From Streptomyces pseudovenezuelae (GTDB lineage: Bacteria; Actinomycetota; Actinomycetes; Streptomycetales; Streptomycetaceae), in the NCBI RefSeq assembly GCF_001513955.1, contig NZ_KQ948154.1, positions 331,672 to 395,671 on the forward strand: DNA of 64,000 nucleotides. The letters run 5' to 3'. Positions 45,148 through 54,382 of this stretch are shown one piece after another. A program made the translations under genes and the position numbers. Position 1 is the stretch's first letter, and each line of letters begins with the position of its first letter. The notes beneath the pieces are model-generated. The model was not told where the DNA came from, did no database searches, and saw only the letters and a list, made by a program, of their open reading frames with translations.

Positions 45148-45882
45148 CTACTCCCAGCGGAACCAGCGCGACGCGGCGGCCGTGAGCAGCACCGTCCAGG
45201 CGACGAGCACGCCCAGGTGGTTCCAGCCCGGCCAGTCGCCGGCCGCGGCCCGGTTCAGTGCCTCCGCGGCCGCGCCGAACGGGGTGTACCCGACGATCCG
45301 GGCGAGCACGTCCGGCATGGTCTGCACCGGCGCCCACACGCCCGCGCAGAACATCGCCGGGAAGAACACGGCGGACCCGATCGCGCCGGCGATCTTCGTG
45401 GTCCGGGACAGCGCGGAGACCACCGCGCCCAGCGCGAGGGCGGCCAACACGGCCAGGACCAGGGCCAGCAGGTATCCCGGGAGCTGCTCGGGCAGCCGTA
45501 CGGCGAAGGCGAACCGGCCGACGAGGAGGGCGAGCAGCGCGGAGGCCAGGGCGGCGCCGCCGTAGACGGTCATCTGCGCGGTGAGCAGGGCGGCGGGGCG
45601 GACCGGGGTGGTGGACATGCGGCGCAGGATGCCGCGCTCGCGGTAGCCGGTGAGGGTCTGCGGCATGGACTGGAGGCCGCCGACGATCAGGCCGAGCAGC
45701 ACGGCCACGGGGACGTAGACGTCGATGGTCCTGAGGCCGCCGAGGTCGGCGTCGTGGTTCCGGAAGGACGGGATGGAGCCGAGGATCACCAGGAGCAGGG
45801 TCGGGAACAGCAGGATCCAGAACAGGGCGCCGGGTTCGCGGCGGAAGAGCCGGACCTCGGTCCGCAGTACGGCGGTGTTCAT
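45148..45882 (-). CDS. ABC-2-type transporter permease
   Basis: 244 residues with six predicted helices, including 'LFWILLFPTLLLVILGS' and 'LVAWTVLLTAAASRWF', and the ABC-2 feature 'YRERGILRRMSTTPVRP'. Partner of the ATPase upstream (4-bp overlap) and controlled by the two-component genes that follow. Probably exports a drug or lipid. Confidence 0.93.
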   Translation of the reverse strand: MNTAVLRTEVRLFRREPGALFWILLFPTLLLVILGSIPSFRNHDADLGGLRTIDVYVPVAVLLGLIVGGLQSMPQTLTGYRERGILRRMSTTPVRPAALLTAQMTVYGGAALASALLALLVGRFAFAVRLPEQLPGYLLALVLAVLAALALGAVVSALSRTTKIAGAIGSAVFFPAMFCAGVWAPVQTMPDVLARIVGYTPFGAAAEALNRAAAGDWPGWNHLGVLVAWTVLLTAAASRWFRWE

Positions 45883-46784
45883 GCCGTGGCCTCCTGGGTC
45901 AGGTCGAGGAACGCGTCGTCGAGGGTGGCGTCGACCACACGGAGCTGGTGGGCGGTGACGCGCCGGCGGGCGAGCAGGGTGATCACGGCGTTCACGGTCT
46001 CGTCGGTGCCGGAGAGGGTGAGGCGGCCGTCCCGGTCGTCGATCGAGGCGAGGGCCGGCAGCGCGTTCAGCTCGTGCGCGTCGAGCGGGGCGGACGGCGT
46101 GAAGCTGATGACGGTGGCGCCGGCCGTGCGCTGGATCAGCCCGGCCGGGGTGTCCAGGGCGGCGACCCGGCCCTTGTCGATCACGGCGATCCGGTCGCAG
46201 AGCCGCTGCGCCTCCTCCATGAAGTGGGTGACGAGCAGGACGGTGACGCCGTTCGCGCGGACGTCCTCGATGAGCTCCCAGGTGTCGCGGCGGGCGCGCG
46301 GGTCGAGCCCGGTGGTGAGCTCGTCCAGGACGACCACGCGGGGGTTGCCGACGAGGGCGAGCGCGATGAACAGGCGCTGTTTCTGGCCACCGGAGAGCTT
46401 GCCGAACCGGGTGGTGAGCCTCTGGGCGAGGCCGAGGCGCTCGGCGAGCGGCCGCCAGTCGAGGGGCCGTTCGTAGAACGTCGAGTAGAGCTCCAGGGCC
46501 TCGCGGACGGTGAGCTTGGCCTGGAGTTCGCTCTCCTGGAGCTGGGCGCCCAGGACCCGGGCCACGCGCGCGTGGTCGGCGACGGGGTCGAGGCCGGTGA
46601 CCCGGACCCGGCCCGCGTCCGGGACCCGCAGACCCTCGACGCACTCGACGGTGGTCGTCTTGCCGGCGCCGTTCGGGCCGAGGATTCCGAAGATCTCGCC
46701 CTCCTCGACGGCGAAGGAGACACCGTCGACGACGGCCCGGCCGCCGTAGGACTTGCGCAGTTCGCTGACTTCGATGACGGACAT
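45879..46784 (-). CDS. ABC transporter ATP-binding protein (DrrA-type)
   Basis: 301 residues. Walker A GPNGAGKTTT (about 38), signature KLSGGQKQRLFIAL (about 138), Walker B VVLDELTTGLDP and H-loop LLVTHFMEEAQ. The C-terminal ~90 residues form a DrrA-like regulatory tail. First gene of the exporter/two-component operon on the minus strand; divergent from the exporters at 47 kb. Confidence 0.95.
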   Translation of the reverse strand: MSVIEVSELRKSYGGRAVVDGVSFAVEEGEIFGILGPNGAGKTTTVECVEGLRVPDAGRVRVTGLDPVADHARVARVLGAQLQESELQAKLTVREALELYSTFYERPLDWRPLAERLGLAQRLTTRFGKLSGGQKQRLFIALALVGNPRVVVLDELTTGLDPRARRDTWELIEDVRANGVTVLLVTHFMEEAQRLCDRIAVIDKGRVAALDTPAGLIQRTAGATVISFTPSAPLDAHELNALPALASIDDRDGRLTLSGTDETVNAVITLLARRRVTAHQLRVVDATLDDAFLDLTQEATA

Positions 46785-46989
46785 GGCCTCAGCGTCCCGG
46801 TCCGGGCCCCGCCGCCGCATCGCCCGTCGCGCTCGACCCGGCATCAACCGATCGGTGGATACGGCGGTACGACCCCACGGCTCACCCTGTACGGCCCCTC
46901 GAACACGCAGGTCGTAGGTCCAGCGGCCGATTCGGGTCCGGCCAAAACTCGGTGGGCGTTGTCAGTGCCGATCCGTAGGCTCGCAGCTG

Positions 46990-48774
46990 ATGTCCACGAC
47001 ACGTGCAACCACCAAGGACCGATCGGCCGTGAAGACCCTGCTGCGGCTGTGGCCGTATGTCCGGCCGGCCCGCGCGCGGCTGTTCACGGCCGCGTTCGTG
47101 GCGGTCCTCGCCTCCTGTACCGGGCTGGTGATCCCGCTCGTCCTGAAGTGGATGGTGGACGGCCCGGTCGCCGACGGGGACACGGCGGGCGTATGGCTCG
47201 GGGCGCTGTACCTGCTGCTGCTCGGGTTCGCGGAGGCACTGCTGTTCGGGCTGCGGCGGTGGCTGGTCGCCCGGCCGCTCTCCCATGTCGAGGCCGAGAT
47301 GCGGGCGGGCCTGTACCGGCACCTCCAGCGGCTCCCGGTGGCCTTCCACGACCGCTGGGCCTCGGGCCAGTTGCTGTCCCGGGCCACCACGGACCTCATG
47401 CTGCTGCGCATGTTCCTCGCCTTCCCGCTGACCTTCCTGCTGGTCAACAGCGTGACGATCCTCGTCGGCGTGATCATCATGCTGCTCCAGGACTGGGCTC
47501 TCGGCCTGGTGATCCTCGGCCCCGCCATCCCCGTCGTCGTCACCTGCGTGATCTTCGAGAAGCGGTACGCCGGTGTGGCCCGCCTCGCCCAGGACCAGGT
47601 CGGCGACCTCACGACGGTCGTCGAGGAGAGCGTGCTCGGCATCCGCATCATCAAGGGGTTCGGGCGGCACCGGTCGCAGGCGCGGGCGTTCCGGGAGCTG
47701 TCCGGCACCCTGCGCGGCACGGAACTGCGCAAGGCGGGCCTCCTGGCCACGATCTGGGGCGTCATCGTGACGCTGCCCGAGGTGGCGATCGGGGCGGCGC
47801 TGGTGCTGGGCTGCGTGCAGGTGGCGGACGGGGAGCTGTCGGCGGGGACCTTGGTGGCGTTCCTCTCCACCGCGCTGGCACTGCGGTGGCCGGTCGACTC
47901 GATCGGCTTCCTGCTGGCGATGAGCCAGGAGGCGGCCACGGCGACGGAGCGCTATTTCGAGGCGATGGACGAAGTACCGGAACAGGAGACCTGCTCAAGT
48001 CGCGCGGCAGGCCCGCACCGGCCGGCGGACGGCCTCCGGTTCCACGACGTCCGTTTCCGCTACCCGGACGCCCCCGAGGACTCGCCGCCCGTCCTCGACC
48101 TGATCGACCTCCACATCCGCCCCGGCGAGTCCATGGCCCTGGTCGGCGCGACGGGCAGCGGCAAGACCACCCTCACCGCGCTCGTGCCCCGCCTCCACGA
48201 GCTCACCTCCGGCCGCATCACCCTGGACGGCGAGGACATCACCGCCATGCCCAGACAGGAGCTGCGCTCCAGAGTGGCCGTCGCCTTCGAGGACCCCACC
48301 CTCTTCTCCGTCAGCGTCGGCGACAACGTCCTGATGGGCGCCGACGAGCGAGAACTGGACCGTGCCCTGTCCGTGGCCCAGGCCGACTTCGTGCACGCGC
48401 TGCCCCAGGGCACCGACACCCAGGTCGGCGAGCAGGGCCTCAGCCTCTCCGGCGGCCAGCGCCAACGCCTCGCCCTCGCGCGGGCCGTCGTCGGCACCCC
48501 GCGCTTCCTCGTCCTGGACGACCCGCTGTCCGCCCTGGACGTCCACACCGAGGCGGCGGTGGAGGCGGCCCTGCGGGACGTCCTGGCCGACACCACCGCC
48601 CTGATCGTCGCCCACCGCCCCTCCACCGTGCAGCTCGCCGACCGGGTCGCCCTGCTGTCGGGCGGCCGCATCACGGCCGTGGGCACCCATCACGAACTCC
48701 TGCGCACCAACGCCGAGTACGCCCATCTGATGTCCGGGTCCGGGGATTCCGGAGAAGGGGAGGACACCCGATGA
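46990..48774 (+). CDS. ABC exporter subunit with degenerate Walker B (heterodimer half 1)
   Basis: 594 residues: six-helix membrane domain (about 25-320) fused to a nucleotide-binding domain. Walker A is GATGSGKTT (from about 385), signature LSGGQRQRLALARA is canonical, and Walker B reads LVLDDPLSALD, with Asp in place of the catalytic Glu. H-loop His is present (VAHRPST). Its partner overlaps by 4 bp and has the intact Glu, as in TM287/288-type heterodimers. Exports drugs, lipids or peptides; substrate unknown. Confidence 0.94.
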   Translation: MSTTRATTKDRSAVKTLLRLWPYVRPARARLFTAAFVAVLASCTGLVIPLVLKWMVDGPVADGDTAGVWLGALYLLLLGFAEALLFGLRRWLVARPLSHVEAEMRAGLYRHLQRLPVAFHDRWASGQLLSRATTDLMLLRMFLAFPLTFLLVNSVTILVGVIIMLLQDWALGLVILGPAIPVVVTCVIFEKRYAGVARLAQDQVGDLTTVVEESVLGIRIIKGFGRHRSQARAFRELSGTLRGTELRKAGLLATIWGVIVTLPEVAIGAALVLGCVQVADGELSAGTLVAFLSTALALRWPVDSIGFLLAMSQEAATATERYFEAMDEVPEQETCSSRAAGPHRPADGLRFHDVRFRYPDAPEDSPPVLDLIDLHIRPGESMALVGATGSGKTTLTALVPRLHELTSGRITLDGEDITAMPRQELRSRVAVAFEDPTLFSVSVGDNVLMGADERELDRALSVAQADFVHALPQGTDTQVGEQGLSLSGGQRQRLALARAVVGTPRFLVLDDPLSALDVHTEAAVEAALRDVLADTTALIVAHRPSTVQLADRVALLSGGRITAVGTHHELLRTNAEYAHLMSGSGDSGEGEDTR

Positions 48775-50633
48775 CGGCCCCCACGACGTCCGCGCCCACC
48801 GCGGACCAGGAGCCCGGCCGGCCCGGGCCGAAGGACACCGACGACGCCTTCGACCACGACCGCCTGCCCACTCCCCCGGGCGCCACCGCCCTCCTGCTGC
48901 GCTCACTGCTCGCGCCCATGAGGGCGCGGGTGACCGTGACGACCCTTCTGCTGCTGCTCCAGCAGGCGGCCGTGCAGGCGGGTCCGCTGCTGGTGGCGTA
49001 CGCGATCGACCGGGCCGTGCCCGCGTTCCGGGACCACGACAACGGCCCGCTGATCGCGGTGGGCGCCGGCTATCTGCTGTGCGCGCTGGCCTCCGGCGGG
49101 CTCCAGTACGCGTTCATCCTGGCCTCCGCGCGCGTCAACCAGGACGTGCTGCTCGACCTGCGCGGCCGGATCTTCCGGCACGCGCAGGCGCTGAGCATCG
49201 ACTTCCACGAGCGCTACACCTCGGGCCGGCTGATCTCCCGTTCGACGACGGACGTGGAGTCGCTGCGCGAACTGCTCAGCGAGGGTCTTCAGGAACTCGT
49301 CACCGTCATCCTGTCCTTCCTCTACATCTCCGCCCTGCTGCTCTGGCTGGACCTCGGCCTGGGCGCGGTCGCGGTGGCGTCCTTCGTGCCGCTCTACCTG
49401 CTCGTGCGGGTCTACCGGCAGCGCGCGGGCCGGGTGTACCAGAAGCGGTCGACCGCGATCGCGGCCGTGATCGTGAAGTTCGTGGAGACGATGAACGGCA
49501 TCCGGCCGGTGCGCGCGTTCCGCCGCGAGGCCGCCAACGACGCCGACTTCGCCGTCCTGAACAAGCGGCACGAGCGGGTCAACGGCGACGCGCTGCTGGA
49601 GATGGCCCGCTATGTCGTCGGCTCCCGGCTGGTGGCCAACGCGGCGGTCGCAGGGATCGTGCTGTGGGGTGCCTACCGGGTGGCGCAGGACTCGCTGGAG
49701 CTGGGTGTGCTGGCCGCGGCGGTGCTGTATCTGCGGCGGCTGTACGACCCGATCGACCGGCTCGGGATGTTCCTGAACTCCTACCAGTCGGCGGCCGCCT
49801 CCCTGGAGAAGATCGCGGGCCTGCTCGCCCAGACCCCGACCGTGCCGGAGCCGTCGGTTCCGCGGCAGCTCCCGGCGCTCGGGTCCTCGGACCGTCCTGG
49901 CCGTGAGGTCGTCTTCGAGGGTGTCTCGTTCGGCTACCGCACCGGCGGCGAGGTGCTCCCCCGTTTCGACCTCACCCTGCCCGCGGGTCAGACGGTCGCC
50001 GTGGTCGGCTCGACCGGCGCCGGGAAGTCGACCCTGGCCAAGCTGCTCGCCCGCTTCTACGACCCCTCCGGGGGGCGGATCCTGCTCGACGGCGTCGACC
50101 TGCGCGAGCTGGCGATGCCCGAACTGCGGCGCGGGGTGGTCATGGTGACGCAGGAGGCGTTCCTGTTCTCCGGCACGGTCGCCGAGAACATCGCGATCGG
50201 CCGCCCGGACGCCGGCCGCGAGGAGATCGAGCGGGCCGCGAAGGCGATCGGGGCGCACGACTTCATCAGCGCGCTGCCCGACGGGTACGACACGGACGTC
50301 CGCAAGCGGGGCGGCCGCATCTCGGCGGGTCAGCGCCAACTCGTCGCGTTCGCACGGGCGTTGCTCGCCGATCCGGCGGTGCTGATCCTGGACGAGGCGA
50401 CCAGCTCGCTCGACGTACCGGGCGAGCGGGCCGTGCAGCGCGCGATGGCGACGGTCCTGAGGGGCCGTACGGCCGTGGTGATCGCGCACCGGCTGTCGAC
50501 CGTGGAGATCGCCGACCGGGTCCTGGTCATGGAGCACGGCAGGATCGTCGAGGACGGCACACCGGCCGAACTCGTCGCGGGCACCGGCCGGTTCGCCGAT
50601 CTGCACCGGGCGTGGCGGGACAGTCTGGCGTGA
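48771..50633 (+). CDS. ABC exporter subunit with intact Walker motifs (heterodimer half 2)
   Basis: 620 residues. A ~40-residue acidic, Pro-rich N-terminal tail precedes the membrane domain. NBD: GSTGAGKST (about 413), signature ISAGQRQLVAFARA (Gly to Ala and Leu to Ile changes), LILDEATSSLD and VIAHRLSTV. Together with half 1, the only fully canonical ATP site uses this subunit's Walker motifs and half 1's LSGGQ. Confidence 0.94.
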   Translation: MTAPTTSAPTADQEPGRPGPKDTDDAFDHDRLPTPPGATALLLRSLLAPMRARVTVTTLLLLLQQAAVQAGPLLVAYAIDRAVPAFRDHDNGPLIAVGAGYLLCALASGGLQYAFILASARVNQDVLLDLRGRIFRHAQALSIDFHERYTSGRLISRSTTDVESLRELLSEGLQELVTVILSFLYISALLLWLDLGLGAVAVASFVPLYLLVRVYRQRAGRVYQKRSTAIAAVIVKFVETMNGIRPVRAFRREAANDADFAVLNKRHERVNGDALLEMARYVVGSRLVANAAVAGIVLWGAYRVAQDSLELGVLAAAVLYLRRLYDPIDRLGMFLNSYQSAAASLEKIAGLLAQTPTVPEPSVPRQLPALGSSDRPGREVVFEGVSFGYRTGGEVLPRFDLTLPAGQTVAVVGSTGAGKSTLAKLLARFYDPSGGRILLDGVDLRELAMPELRRGVVMVTQEAFLFSGTVAENIAIGRPDAGREEIERAAKAIGAHDFISALPDGYDTDVRKRGGRISAGQRQLVAFARALLADPAVLILDEATSSLDVPGERAVQRAMATVLRGRTAVVIAHRLSTVEIADRVLVMEHGRIVEDGTPAELVAGTGRFADLHRAWRDSLA

Positions 50634-50661
50634 GCCGCCGCAGGGGCGACCAGGGGGATGT

Positions 50662-52380
50662 GTGATCGACGCGTACGAGGATCCCGGCACGCCCGACGTC
50701 CGGGGCGGCTGGCGGTATCTGTGGTGGCTGGTGCGCTGTCAGCCGGGAAGGTCCGTGGCCGGGGCGCTGCTGGGCAGTTCCTGGATGGTGCTGCTGGCGG
50801 CGACGCCGTACCTGATGGCGAAGGCGATCGACGAAGGCCTTGAGCCGGGCGACTGGGCGGCGCTGGCCGGCTGGAGCTTCGCGCTGTTCGCGGTCGGGTC
50901 GTTCAACGCCTGGCTGAGCATCATGCGGCACCGCACGATGACCCGGGTGCGGATGGACGCCAACTTCCGCACGGTCAAGGTGGTCGTCGCGCAGGCGGTC
51001 CGTCTCGGCGCCGCGCTCTCGCGCCGGACCGGGGCCGGGGAGGTCGTCACGATCGGTGTGGGCGACGTGCAGACGATCGCCCAGTCCCTGACCGTCGTCG
51101 GCCCGGGTGTCGGTGCCTGCGTCGCCTATCTGACGGTCGCCGCCCTGCTGGTCTCGGTCTCCCCGGTCCTCGCGGCCGTGGTCCTCCTCGGCATCCCGGC
51201 GATCGTCGTCCTGGTGGGGCCGTTCCTGTCCCGACTGCAGGGCACCGAGACGGAGTACCGCAACCGCCAGGGCGTCCTCACCTCCCGTATCGCCGACCTC
51301 GCGGGCGGGCTGCGCGTCCTCAACGGCCTCGGCGGCAAGTCCCTGATCGCCGACGCCTTCCACCGCGACTCCCAGCGCCTGCGGTCCCAGGGCTACCGGG
51401 TGGGCGCGGTCACCAGCTGGGTGCAGGCCCTCGGCGTCGGCCTGCCCACCCTGTTCCTCGCCGTCGTCACCTGGCTCGCGGCCCGCCTGGCCGCCGAGGG
51501 GGACATCACCGTGGGCGAGTTGGTGGCGGTGTACGGCTATGTCGCGGTCCTGGTGGGGCCGGTGGCGTTCTGGGTGGAGTGCGGGTACCAGCTGAGCCGG
51601 GGCGTGGTGGCGGCGAGGAGGGTCGTGCGGTTCCTGCGCCTGGAGCCACTGGAGGACACGGGCACGCGGGACGCTCCGGCGGAACCGTCGACCCTGCACG
51701 ACCCGGAGTCGGGCGTGAGCATCCTCCCGGGCCGTCTGACCGCCCTGGCCTCGGCGCACCCGGCGGACTCGGCGGCGGTCCTGGACCGCGTGGCCCGCTA
51801 CACCCCGTCCCGGGCGACTTGGGGCGGAGTACCGCTGGACGAGATCAGGTTGCCCCGGATCAGACAGCACATCCTGCTGGCGGACCACGAGGCAGACCTG
51901 TTCGCGGGAACTCTGCGTGAGGTGATCGCGCCCTTCAGGGGCGCGGGGAACTGCGCGACCAGCCCCCACTCAGCCGCAGCCGCGATACACGCAGCTGTGG
52001 CAGACGACATCGTCCAAGGGCTCCCCGACGGCCTGGACTCGGCAATGGACGCCCAGGCCCGCAACCTCTCCGGCGGCCAGCGCCAACGCATCCGTCTGGT
52101 CAGGGCCCTCCTCGCCGACCCGGAGATCCTCCTCGCCGTGGAACCCACCTCCGCCCTGGACGCGCACACGGAAGCCCTGGTGACCGAACGGCTGCGCGAG
52201 GCCCGGGACGGCCGTACCACCGCCGTCACCACCACCTCCCCCCTCGTCCTGGACCATGCCGACACGGTCCTCTACCTGGTCGACGGCAAACTCGCGGCAT
52301 CCGGCACCCACCAGCAACTCCTCACCACAGAACCCGGATACCGCGCCCTGGTCGCAAGAGACGCGGAGGTCATGAAGTGA
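50662..52380 (+). CDS. ABC exporter half with missing Walker A (degenerate NBD)
   Basis: 572 residues. The membrane domain is normal, but the P-loop position (about 355-370) reads LTALASAHPADSAAVL with no GxxGxGK. Walker B is ILLAVEPTSALD (Asp lost) and the H-loop region TTAVTTTSPL lacks His. The signature LSGGQRQRIRLVRALL is perfect. It cannot hydrolyse ATP itself but can supply LSGGQ to its partner, whose signature is broken. GTG start after a GGGGGA ribosome site. Confidence 0.92.
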   Translation: MIDAYEDPGTPDVRGGWRYLWWLVRCQPGRSVAGALLGSSWMVLLAATPYLMAKAIDEGLEPGDWAALAGWSFALFAVGSFNAWLSIMRHRTMTRVRMDANFRTVKVVVAQAVRLGAALSRRTGAGEVVTIGVGDVQTIAQSLTVVGPGVGACVAYLTVAALLVSVSPVLAAVVLLGIPAIVVLVGPFLSRLQGTETEYRNRQGVLTSRIADLAGGLRVLNGLGGKSLIADAFHRDSQRLRSQGYRVGAVTSWVQALGVGLPTLFLAVVTWLAARLAAEGDITVGELVAVYGYVAVLVGPVAFWVECGYQLSRGVVAARRVVRFLRLEPLEDTGTRDAPAEPSTLHDPESGVSILPGRLTALASAHPADSAAVLDRVARYTPSRATWGGVPLDEIRLPRIRQHILLADHEADLFAGTLREVIAPFRGAGNCATSPHSAAAAIHAAVADDIVQGLPDGLDSAMDAQARNLSGGQRQRIRLVRALLADPEILLAVEPTSALDAHTEALVTERLREARDGRTTAVTTTSPLVLDHADTVLYLVDGKLAASGTHQQLLTTEPGYRALVARDAEVMK

Positions 52381-54131
52381 GCAAGGGCCACCTCCCCGTC
52401 GCCGACCAGGTCACCGTCCGGCGGGCCGCCGTACGGCTGATCCGCGAGGACGGCCGCGCCTTCACCGCCGTCCTCGCCCTGAACGCGGCCGCCGCCCTGA
52501 CCGGCCTCGCCGGCCCCTGGCTGCTGGGCCGGATCATCGACGACGTGCGCGCCGGCGAGGGCGTCTCCGCGGTGGACCGGCTCGCGGCCGTCCTCGTGGT
52601 GTGCGCGAGCACCCAGCTCCTCCTCGCCCGCTGGGCCCGCTATGTCGGCCACCGCTTCGGCGAACGCACCCTGGCGCGCGTCCGCGAGGAGTTCGTGGAG
52701 CGCGCGCTGGCCCTGCCCGCCTCCGTCGTGGAACGCGCGGGCACCGGCGACCTCACGGCCCGCGGTACCGCCGATGTCGCCACCGTCGGCACCACGCTCC
52801 GCGACGCGGGCCCCGAACTGCTCATCAACTGCGTGCAGTTCCTGTTCCTGCTCGCCGCGGTGTTCGTCCTGGACCCGCTGCTCGGCGCGGTCGGCGTGTT
52901 CGGACTGCTGCCCATCTGGTTCGTCCTGCGCTGGTATCTGCGCAGGGCGCGGGACGGCTATCTGGCCGAGGGCGCGGCCACCTCCGACGTCGCCGAGATC
53001 CTGGCGGCCACCGCGTCCGGCGCCCGCACCGTCGAGGCGCTGCGGCTTGAGGAGCGCCGGGTCAGGGCGAGCCGGGAGGCCCTCGACACGGCTCGCCGCA
53101 CCCGGCTCCACACCCTCTACCTGCGCAGCGTGTTCTTCCCCGTGGTGGAGGTGGCGTACATCCTGCCCGTGGCGGGCGTGCTCCTGATCGGCGGGATGCT
53201 GCACGCGCGCGGCGTGCTGAGCCTGGGCGCGGTGGTGGCGGCCGCCCTGTATCTGCAGCAGCTGGTCAACCCGCTCGACCAGATTCTCGTACGGGTCGAG
53301 CAACTCCAGTCGAGCGGCGCCTCGTTCGCGCGGGTGGAGGGCCTCGCCGGGGCACCGCGAGCCGATTCCGGGGACTCGCCCACACCGGACGGCGACCGTA
53401 TCGACGTCACCGACGTGCGCTACTCCTACGGCCGCGGGATCGAGGTCCTGCACGGCGTCGACCTGACCGTGCGCCCCGGCGAACGGCTCGCGGTGGTCGG
53501 CCCGTCCGGCGCCGGGAAGACCACCCTGAGCAGGCTGCTCGCGGGCGTCGACGCACCGACCTGCGGATCGGTGACCGTGGGCGGGGTCCCGGTCGTGGGC
53601 CTGGACCCCGAGCAGCTGCGCCGCCAGGTCGTCCTGGTCACCCAGGAGCACCATGTCTTCCTGGGCACGGTCCGCGACAACCTCCTCATCGCCGAACCGG
53701 GCGCCGGGGACGAGGAGTTGTGGGCCGCACTGGCCGCCGTGGGAGCGGACGGGTGGGTGCGGGAGCTGCCCGAGGGGCTCGACACCGGGCTCGGCGAGGA
53801 CGGTTGCCGCACGGACGGCTCACAGGCGCAGCAACTCGCGCTGGCCCGGGTGGTGCTGGCGGATCCGCACACCCTGATCCTCGACGAGGCGACCGCGCTC
53901 CTCGATCCCACGACCGCGCGGCACACCGAGCGCGCCCTGGCCGCCGTGCTCGAAGGGCGCACGGTCATCGCGATCGCGCACCGGCTGCACACCGCGCACG
54001 ACGCGGACCGGGTGGCGGTGATGGAGAACGGCCTGCTGACCGAGCTGGGCACGCACGAGGAGCTGGTGGCGGCGGACGGGGCGTACGCGGCGCTGTGGGG
54101 GTCGTGGCACGGGGGTCCGGGCGGCAACTGA
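52377..54131 (+). CDS. ABC exporter half with intact Walker motifs and degenerate signature
   Basis: 584 residues. Walker A GPSGAGKTT (about 375), Walker B LILDEATALLD (about 500) and H-loop AIAHRLHT are intact. The signature reads RTDGSQAQQLALARV instead of LSGGQ. It complements the previous protein, giving one working ATP site per dimer. GTG overlaps the previous stop (GTGA) and GGAGG lies 7 nt upstream. Residues after the NBD are short. Confidence 0.93.
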   Translation: MSKGHLPVADQVTVRRAAVRLIREDGRAFTAVLALNAAAALTGLAGPWLLGRIIDDVRAGEGVSAVDRLAAVLVVCASTQLLLARWARYVGHRFGERTLARVREEFVERALALPASVVERAGTGDLTARGTADVATVGTTLRDAGPELLINCVQFLFLLAAVFVLDPLLGAVGVFGLLPIWFVLRWYLRRARDGYLAEGAATSDVAEILAATASGARTVEALRLEERRVRASREALDTARRTRLHTLYLRSVFFPVVEVAYILPVAGVLLIGGMLHARGVLSLGAVVAAALYLQQLVNPLDQILVRVEQLQSSGASFARVEGLAGAPRADSGDSPTPDGDRIDVTDVRYSYGRGIEVLHGVDLTVRPGERLAVVGPSGAGKTTLSRLLAGVDAPTCGSVTVGGVPVVGLDPEQLRRQVVLVTQEHHVFLGTVRDNLLIAEPGAGDEELWAALAAVGADGWVRELPEGLDTGLGEDGCRTDGSQAQQLALARVVLADPHTLILDEATALLDPTTARHTERALAAVLEGRTVIAIAHRLHTAHDADRVAVMENGLLTELGTHEELVAADGAYAALWGSWHGGPGGN

Positions 54132-54244
54132 CCGCACAGGACCGTATATCGAACATGAACTACCGGACAACGAACTGTTTCCGGCCAAGTTTCTGACGCG
54201 CTCCTGACAGTACGGGCTTTCCGGTGCCACTCTTCCCACGGCCG

Positions 54245-54263
54245 CCTCACAGCAACCTCACAG
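54245..54263 (+). promoter_or_regulatory. CCTCACAG direct repeats upstream of M4 protease gene
   Basis: CCTCACAG at 54245-54252 and 54256-54263, 11 bp apart, about 120 nt before the protease start. A related CTCACAAC/CGCACAAC pair with the same period lies at 56636-56654 before the second protease. Possible shared regulator site. Confidence 0.35.
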
Positions 54264-54382
54264 ATCTCTCGCTGTGATCCGATCCTCGGCCGCCTGCACC
54301 TCGTTCCGCGTACCGCCCGGACGGTCGACCCACCGTCCGGTCTCCCCTGGCCGCGCGATCCGCGGCCGCGCAGAAGGAGTCA

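Noticed and set aside
45948..48770. N-terminal extension of the second ABC exporter frame
   Set aside because: Antisense to the DrrA-like ATPase and out of frame with the first exporter half; the real start is ATG 48771, overlapping the previous stop.
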